Shown here piece by piece: positions 17,399 through 22,500 of a stretch of 22,500 bases of DNA. The notes below the pieces were generated by a model, which ran no database searches, was not told the DNA's origin, and saw only the letters and a program-made list of their open reading frames with translations. Numbering within the stretch: position 1 is the stretch's first letter; each line of letters begins with the position of its first letter. Source of the stretch: Cryptomeria japonica (Eukaryota > Streptophyta > Pinopsida > Cupressales > Cupressaceae); assembly GCF_030272615.1 (NCBI RefSeq), contig NW_026729187.1, positions 67,501-90,000 on the forward strand, written 5' to 3'. Position numbers and translations under genes: made by a program.

Positions 17399-17660
17399 CT
17401 CATCGTGAATCTCTATGCGGCCTTGGTATGGACTCGACCTGCGGAATGGTTCGGCAATGGTAGTCGCTCCAACACGTCCTTGCAATGGCCACAGAGGTGA
17501 TTCGACTAGAGCTCCAGTCTAGCTTTTGGGTTGCTTGGCGGACTGGTATAGCCGCGATCGAGTTCCGGCCATGAACGTTTTAGATAGCTCTTGGGCTTTC
17601 TGGGACGGAAGTCGGAAGTTTGGGCTGTTGTCCGATTTGATGACCATTCTTCGGATGTGT

Positions 17661-17689
17661 GAGAATCGGACAAATAACTTATATAGGGG
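17661..17689 (+). promoter_or_regulatory. Pol I promoter P12 (module 2)
   Basis: The core is at 17680-17689, with predicted start near A17685. It differs from all other copies just after the core (GGGGACTG instead of GGGGAGG). Confidence 0.78.
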
Positions 17690-17714
17690 ACTGTGTTGTC
17701 TCACGCAGCCCCCT
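17685..17714 (+). other. Initiation hairpin at P12
   Basis: A17685-T17696 pairs with A17703-T17714 in a 12-position stem closing a six-base TGTCTC loop. There are ten Watson-Crick pairs, one T-G pair (17694/17705) and one A-C mismatch (17690/17709). The sequence change after the core is thus balanced in the other arm, which argues for a selected structure. It would be the 5' end of a P12 transcript. Confidence 0.65.
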
Positions 17715-17716
17715 CC

Positions 17717-17811
17717 GTGCCCCTCTATCTCGACCGATGTTGGTGCTTGAAAGGGTTGGGATCGCTCGGATTTATAAACGTGCACCACCATTTGTCGAGT
17801 GTGAGGGACGC
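17717..17811 (+). other. Leader hairpin of module 2
   Basis: Arms 17717-17746 and 17782-17811 give about 22 Watson-Crick and 2 G-U pairs in 30 positions. The position and arm lengths are equivalent to the hairpins of modules 1 and 3. Confidence 0.6.
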
Positions 17812-18150
17812 GGCAGGTCTCCTAAATGCTATGCGGGCGCTCTCTGAGAATCTCTATCCGGCCTCGACACAGACTAGTCTTGCTGAATGGTTTGGCACTG
17901 GTAGTCGATCCAACACGTCGTTGTTGTGGCCGCCTAGGCGATTCGATTCGAGCCCCCGTCTAGCTTTTGGGTTGCTTGGCGGATTTTGCCCTATCCGCAA
18001 GTGAGCTCGGTCCCTAAACGTTCGAGAAACCCGATTGCTATGCGCCGACTCTCTTTCTTGCGAGCCTCCATCTAGCTTTTGGGTCTCTACGGAACGGAAG
18101 TCGGAATCTGGGACCGTTGTTTGATTCGACGAGGCAGACTACGGTTGTGC

Positions 18151-18179
18151 GAGAATCGGACAAATAACTTATATAGGGG
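18151..18179 (+). promoter_or_regulatory. Pol I promoter P13, likely main 35S pre-rRNA start
   Basis: GAGAATCGGACAAATAACTT precedes TATATAGGGG at 18170-18179. In known plant rDNA, transcription starts at or next to the last A of TATATA, here A18175. No further copy exists to the right, so it is the gene-proximal promoter. GGGGAG and CTCCCC pair downstream, then the long hairpin follows. The transcript would run through the 188-bp array as 5' ETS. P11 or P12 could share or replace this role. Confidence 0.75.
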
Positions 18180-18205
18180 AGGTGTTGACTGGAGCATTCT
18201 CCCCC

Positions 18206-18297
18206 GTGCCCCTCTAACTCGACCAATGCTGGCGCTCGAACGGTGGTAGCGCTCGGATTTTCATTGAGCGCCAGCATTGGTCGATTTAGAGGGGCAT
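18206..18297 (+). other. Leader hairpin of module 3 (near-perfect 34-bp stem)
   Basis: Arms 18206-18239 and 18264-18297 pair at 33 of 34 positions (31 Watson-Crick, two G-T), with a single C-T mismatch (18218/18285) and a 24-nt loop. This is the strongest inverted repeat that I found in the window. It begins about 31 nt after the predicted P13 start. Equivalent weaker hairpins occur in modules 1 and 2. Confidence 0.85.
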
Positions 18298-18543
18298 GCG
18301 AGATTCCCGAATGCTATGCGAGGGCTCTAACGGAAATGTCTATTGGTTTCGGTATGGATGCAATTGCGAGTGGTTCGGCAAAGGTAGTCGTTCCGATGCG
18401 TCCATGTCGTGGCCAAATCGATAATTCGATTTGAGCCCTCGTATAGCATTTGGGTCTCTCGATGTGATTCCGCATTCCAGTCCCTTTGGGCACTGCTTGA
18501 GCCGCATCCCAGGGGGTTCCCTTCCAAATAATCTGCCTCGTAA
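18298..18543. other. Transition from module 3 to the 188-bp array
   Basis: This holds the module-3 copies of GCTATGCGAGGGCTC, GGTAGTCGTTCC and a TATAGCATTTGGGTC form of the TCTAGC box, followed by a short unmatched stretch (GATTCCGCATTCCAG to CTTCCAAATAATC). No gene is seen. It is presumed 5' ETS. Confidence 0.55.
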
Positions 18544-21500
18544 CCCGATTGCTATGCGGTGAGGCTCCTCGGCCGCCTCGGAACTATCTGTGTATCAGAC
18601 GCATCGCGGGATAAGGGGTTGGCAACGGTAGTCGCCCCAAGCGCGTCCGATGCTTGGACCATTCCGAGGCGGCCCTGAAGCCTCTTCCGTCTAGCCGTTG
18701 GGTCCTTCTCGCCGCATCCCTCGCCTCGCACCCCGATTGCTATGCGGTGAGGCTCCTCGGCCGCCTCGGAACTATCTGTGTATCGGACGCGTCGCGGGAT
18801 AAGGGGTTGTCACTGGTAGTCGCCCCAAGCGCGTCCGATGCTTGGACCATTCCGAGGCGGCCCTGAAGCCTCTTCCGTCTAGCCGTTGGGTCCTTCTCGC
18901 CGCATCCCTCGCCTCGCACCCCGATTGCTATGCGGTGAGGCTCCTCGGCCGCCTCGGAACTATCTGTGTATCGGACGCGTCGCGGGATAAGGGGTTGTCA
19001 TTGGTAGTCGCCCCAAGCGCGTCCGATGCTTGGACCATTCCGAGGCGGCCCTGAAGCCTCTTCCGTCTAGCCGTTGGGTCCTTCTCGCCGCATCCCTCGC
19101 CTCGCACCCCGATTGCTATGCGGTGAGGCTCCTCGGCCGCCTCGGAACTATCTGTGTATCGGACGCGTCGCGGGATAAGGGGTTGTCACTGGTAGTCGCC
19201 CCAAGCGCGTCCGATGCTTGGACCATTCCGAGGCGGCCCTGAAGCCTCTTCCGTCTAGCCGTTGGGTCCTTCTCGCCGCATCCCTCGCCTCGCACCCCGA
19301 TTGCTATGCGGTGAGGCTCCTCGGCCGCCTCGGAACTATCTGTGTATCGGACGCGTCGCGGGATAAGGGGTTGTCACTGGTAGTCGCCCCAAGCGCGTTC
19401 GATGCTTGGACCATTCCGAGGCGGCCCTGAAGCCTCTTCCGTCTAGCCGTTGGGTCCTTCTCGCCGCATCCCTCGCCTCGCACCCCGATTGCTATGCGGT
19501 GAGGCTCCTCGGCCGCCTTGGAACTATCTGTGTATCGGACGCGTCGCGGGATAAGGGGTTGTCACTGGTAGTCGCCCCAAGCGCGTCCGATGCTTGGACC
19601 ATTCCGAGGCGGACCCGAAGCCTCTTCCGTCTAGCCGTTGGGTCCTTCTCGCCGCATCCTTCGCCTCGCACCCCGATTGCTATGCGGTGAGGCTCCTCGG
19701 CCGCCTCGGAACTATCTGTGTATCGGACGCGTCGCGGGATAAGGGGTTGTCACTGGTAGTCGCCCCAAGCGCGTCCGATGCTTGGACCATTCCGAGGCGG
19801 ACCCGAAGCCTCTTCCGTCTAGCCGTTGGGTCCTTCTCGCCGCATCCCTCGCCTCGCACCCCGATTGCTATGCGGTGAGGCTCCTCGGCCGCCTTGGAAC
19901 TATCTGTGTATCGGACGCGTCGCGGGATAAGGGGTTGTCACTGGTAGTCGCCCCAAGCGCGTCCGATGCTTGGACCATTCCGAGGCGGACCCGAAGCCTC
20001 TTCCGTCTAGCCGTTGGGTCCTTCTCGCCGCATCCCTCGCCTCGCACCCCGATTGCTATGCGGTGAGGCTCCTCGGCCGCCTTGGAACTATCTGTGTATC
20101 GGACGCGTCGCGGGATAAGGGGTTGTCACTGGTAGTCGCCCCAAGCGCGTCCGATGCTTGGACCATTCCGAGGCGGCCCCGAAGCCTCTTCCGTGTAGCC
20201 GTTGGGTCCTTCTCGCCGCATCCCTCGCCTCGCACCCCGATTGCTATGCGGTGAGGCTCCTCGGCCGCCTTGGAACTATCTGTGTATCGGACGCGTCGCG
20301 GGATAAGGGGTTGTCACTGGTAGTCGCCCCAAGCGCGTCCGATGCTTGGACCATTCCGAGGCGGCCCCGAAGCCTCTTCCGTGTAGCCGTTGGGTCCTTC
20401 TCGCCGCATCCCTCGCCTCGCACCCCGATTGCTATGCGGTGAGGCTCCTCGGCCGCCTTGGAACTATCTGTGTATCGGACGCGTCGCGGGATAAGGGGTT
20501 GTCACTGGTAGTCGCCCCAAGCGCGTCCGATGCTTGGACCATTCCGAGGCGGACCTGAAGCCTCTTCCCTCTAGCCGTTGGGGCTTTCTCGCCGCATCCC
20601 TCGCCTCGCACCCTGATTGCTATGCTGTGAGGCTCCTCGGCCGCCTTTGAACTATCTGTGTATCGGACGCATCGCGGGATAAGGGGTTGGCAGTGGTAGT
20701 CGCCCCAAGCGCATCCGATGCTTGGACCATTCCGAGGCGGCCCTGCAGCCTCTTCCGTCTAGCCGTTGGGGCCATCTCGCCGCATCCCCCACCTCGCACC
20801 ACGATTGCTATGCGGTGAGGCTCCTTGGCCGCCTCGGAACTATCTGTGTATCGGACGCATCGCGGGATAAGGGGTTGTCACTGGTAGTCGCCCCAAGCGC
20901 GTCCGATGCTTGGACTATTCCGAGGCGGCCCTGCAGCCTCTTCCGTCTAGCCGTTGGGGCCATCTCGCTGCATCCCCCACCTCCTCGGCCGCCTCGGAAC
21001 TATCTGTGTATCGGACGCATCGCGGGATAAGGGGTTGGCAGTGGTAGTCGCCCCAAGCGCGTCCGATGCTTGGACTATTCCGAGGCAGCCCTGCAGCCCA
21101 TCTCGCCGCATCCCCTCGCCTCGCACCCCGATTGCTATGCGGTGAGGCTCCTCGGGCCGCCTGGGAACTATCTTCGTATCGGACGCATCGCGGGATAAGG
21201 GGTTGTCACTGGTAGTCGCCCCAAGCGCGTCCGATGCTTGGACTATTCCGAGGCGGCCCTGTGGCCTCTTCCGTCTAGCCGTTGGGGCCATCTCGCCGCA
21301 TCCCCCACCTCGCACCCCGATTGCTATGCGGTGAGGCTCTTCGGCCGCCTTGGAACTATCTTCGTATCGGACGCATCGCGGGATAAGGGGTTGTCACTGG
21401 TAGTGGCCCAAGCGCGTCCGATGCTTGGACTATTCGAGGCGGCCCTCGCCAGCCTCTTCCGTCTAGCCGTTGGGGTCCATCTCGCCGCATCCCCACCTCG

Positions 21501-22425
21501 CACCCCGATTGCTATGCGGTGAGGCTCCTCGGCCGCCTTGGAACTATCTTCGTATCGGACGCATCGCGGGATAAGGGGTTGTCACTGGTAGTCGCCCCAA
21601 GCGCGTCCGATGCTTGGACTATTCCGACGCGGCCCCTGTGGCCTCTTCCGTCTAGCCGTTGGGGGCCATCTCGCCGCATCCCCCACCTCGCACCCCGATT
21701 GCTATGCGGTGAGGCTCCTCGGCCGCCTTGGAACCATCTTCGTATCGGACGCATCGCGGGATAGGGGGCTGTCACTGGTAGTCGCCCAAGCGTGTCCGAT
21801 GCTTGGACCATTCCTAGGCGGCCCTGAAGCCTCTTCCGTCTAGCCGTTGGGGCCTTCCCGCCCCATCCTCCGCCTCGGCACCCCCGATTGCTATGCGGTG
21901 AGGCTCCTCGGCCGCCTTGGAACCATCTGTGTATCGGACGCATCGCGGGATAAGGGGTTTGGCACTGGCAGTCGCCCCAAGCGCGTCCGATGCTTGGACC
22001 ATTCCGAGGTGGCCTGAAGCCTCTTCCGTCTAGCCGTTGGGGCCTTCCCGCCCCATCCCTCGCCTCGCACCCCGATTGATATGCGGTGAGGCTCCTCGGC
22101 CGCCTTGGAACTATCTGTGTATCGGACGCATCGCGGGATAAGGGGTTGGCACTGGTAGTCGTCCCAATCGCATCCGATGCTTGGACCATTCCGAGGCGGC
22201 CCTGCAGCCTCTTCCGTTTAGCCGTCGGGGCCTTTCCCGCCGCATCCCTCGCCTCGCATCCCGATTCCTATGCGGTGAGTCTTCTCGGCCGCCGCGGAAC
22301 TATACCTGTTATTGCTACTGCATCCTTCGGCTGGTAACCTCCTCTGCCGCCTTGGAACGTTCTCTTTGTCGGACGCGTCGCGGGATAAGGGGTTGGCACT
22401 GGTAGTCGCCCCAAGCGCGCCCGAT
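18544..22425 (+). repeat. 188-bp tandem array, presumed 5' ETS
   Basis: About 20 units are anchored on TTGGAC(C/T)ATTCC at 18654, 18842, 19030, 19218, 19406, 19594, 19782, 19970, 20158, 20346, 20534, 20722, 20910, 21070, 21238, 21425, 21614, 21803, 21994 and 22181. The first thirteen anchors are exactly 188 bp apart; later steps are 160, 168 and 187-191. Each unit holds CCCGATTGCTATGCGG, a GAGGCTCCTCGG arm, ATCGGACGCG, GGATAAGGGG, GGTAGTCGCCCC, CGCGTCCGAT, CCGAGGCGGCCCTGAAGC and GTCTAGCCGTTGGG. The unit length is not a multiple of three, so the repeated 70-94-codon frames are not a protein family. The array lies downstream of P13 in sense orientation. Confidence 0.92.
18749..18872 (+). other. 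Intra-unit hairpin of the 188-bp repeat (example unit)
   Basis: An outer stem, 18749-18769 with 18852-18872, pairs at 18 of 21 positions and extends by AA/TT. An inner stem, 18782-18791 with 18830-18839 (ATCGGACGCG/CGCGTCCGAT), is perfect over 10 bp. The layout repeats in most units. Some changes keep pairing through G-U (CCTTGG opposite CCGAGG; CGCGTTCGAT near 19395). Confidence 0.6.
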
Positions 22426-22500
22426 GCATAGACCGCTCCGAGTCGACCTTGCTTTCAGCCTCTCACATGCATAGACCTCTCTGAGTCGACCCTGCAGCCT
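22426..22500. repeat. Degenerate end of the 188-bp array
   Basis: GCATAGACCGCTCCGAGTCG and GCATAGACCTCTCTGAGTCG, about 40 bp apart, are diverged forms of the GCTTGGACCATTCCGAGGCG part of the unit. The window ends here, and 18S is not reached. Confidence 0.6.

Larger units (their letters stand above)
17161..18543 (+). repeat. Three promoter-leader modules (441/490 bp)
   Basis: Three diverged tandem modules, with cores at 17239, 17680 and 18170. Each has in order: CGGAAGTT(T/G)-like lead-in, GAGAATCGGACAAATAACTT, TATATAGGGG, an initiation hairpin, a long hairpin, a GCTATGC box, GGTAGTCG, and TCTAGC(T/A)TTTGGGT. The AACTT before the core distinguishes them from the spacer promoters (AGCTT). The second module carries an extra partial piece near 18040-18090 (CCCGATTGCTATGCGC, TCTAGCTTTTGGGTC). 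Because they are nearest to 18S and most diverged, they probably include the gene promoter. Confidence 0.75.

Noticed and set aside
18654-20558. Series of near-identical 70-94-codon open frames
   Set aside because: They arise from the 188-bp tandem repeat, use TTG starts, and the unit length is not a multiple of three. This is ETS repeat, not a gene family.
17161-22500. 18S rRNA 5' end inside the window
   Set aside because: The region up to the right edge is repeat DNA; no plant 18S start (TACCTGGTTGATCCTGCC) is present.

Overview
The window appears to be entirely ribosomal DNA intergenic spacer (IGS) from a land plant. I see no protein-coding gene in it. Two observations fix the identity. 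First, two near-perfect plant 5S rRNA genes lie on the minus strand (3406-3524 and 11344-11461), each followed by an oligo-T RNA polymerase III terminator. Second, 13 copies of the plant RNA polymerase I initiation motif TATATAGGGG lie on the plus strand between 14172 and 18179. The 35S/45S transcription unit (18S-5.8S-26S) is therefore expected to start on the plus strand inside this window, with 18S beyond the right edge and the preceding 26S beyond the left edge. A 5S gene inside the 35S spacer is the linked (L-type) arrangement known from bryophytes, several seedless vascular plants, some gymnosperms (Ginkgo, Ephedra and Podocarpus types) and some Asteraceae. The 5S sequence variant and the very long spacer favour a gymnosperm, with Ginkgo as a candidate. 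That assignment rests on memory of 5S sequences, not on a search.

Layout. (1) 1-2860 and 4777-10800: GC-rich, mosaic, tandemly duplicated DNA built from the 10-bp palindrome GGTGCGCACC, interrupted by 16 AT-rich cassettes of about 110 bp (two of them short) and six copies of a second, T-run-containing cassette. (2) 2981-3924 and 10921-11860: GC-rich 5S domains with the 5S genes in antisense orientation to the 35S unit. (3) 3925-4255 and 11861-12191: an AT-richer, single-copy-like segment. (4) 4256-4776 and 12192-13910: a CACCCACCTTGG-type minisatellite, short in the first copy and 1.7 kb in the second. Blocks 1 to 4 are repeated as a unit of about 7.9 kb, so 1-4776 corresponds to 7893-12713 and this single spacer carries two 5S genes.

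(5) 13911-17160: spacer-promoter territory. Six Pol I promoters lie in a 157-bp array, followed by a 52-bp hairpin-forming array, four promoters in a 311-bp array, and a 50/56-bp alternating array. (6) 17161-18543: three larger promoter modules (441- and 490-bp spacing). Each has TATATAGGGG, an initiation-site hairpin and then a long hairpin whose stem shows compensatory base changes. The last promoter (18170-18179) is the best candidate for the main pre-rRNA start. (7) 18544 to the end: an array of about 20 units of 188 bp, presumably in the 5' external transcribed spacer (ETS). It shares sequence blocks with the promoter-downstream modules and each unit can fold into a long hairpin.

The many long open frames on both strands are by-products of GC-rich, palindromic tandem repeats and are not annotated as genes.
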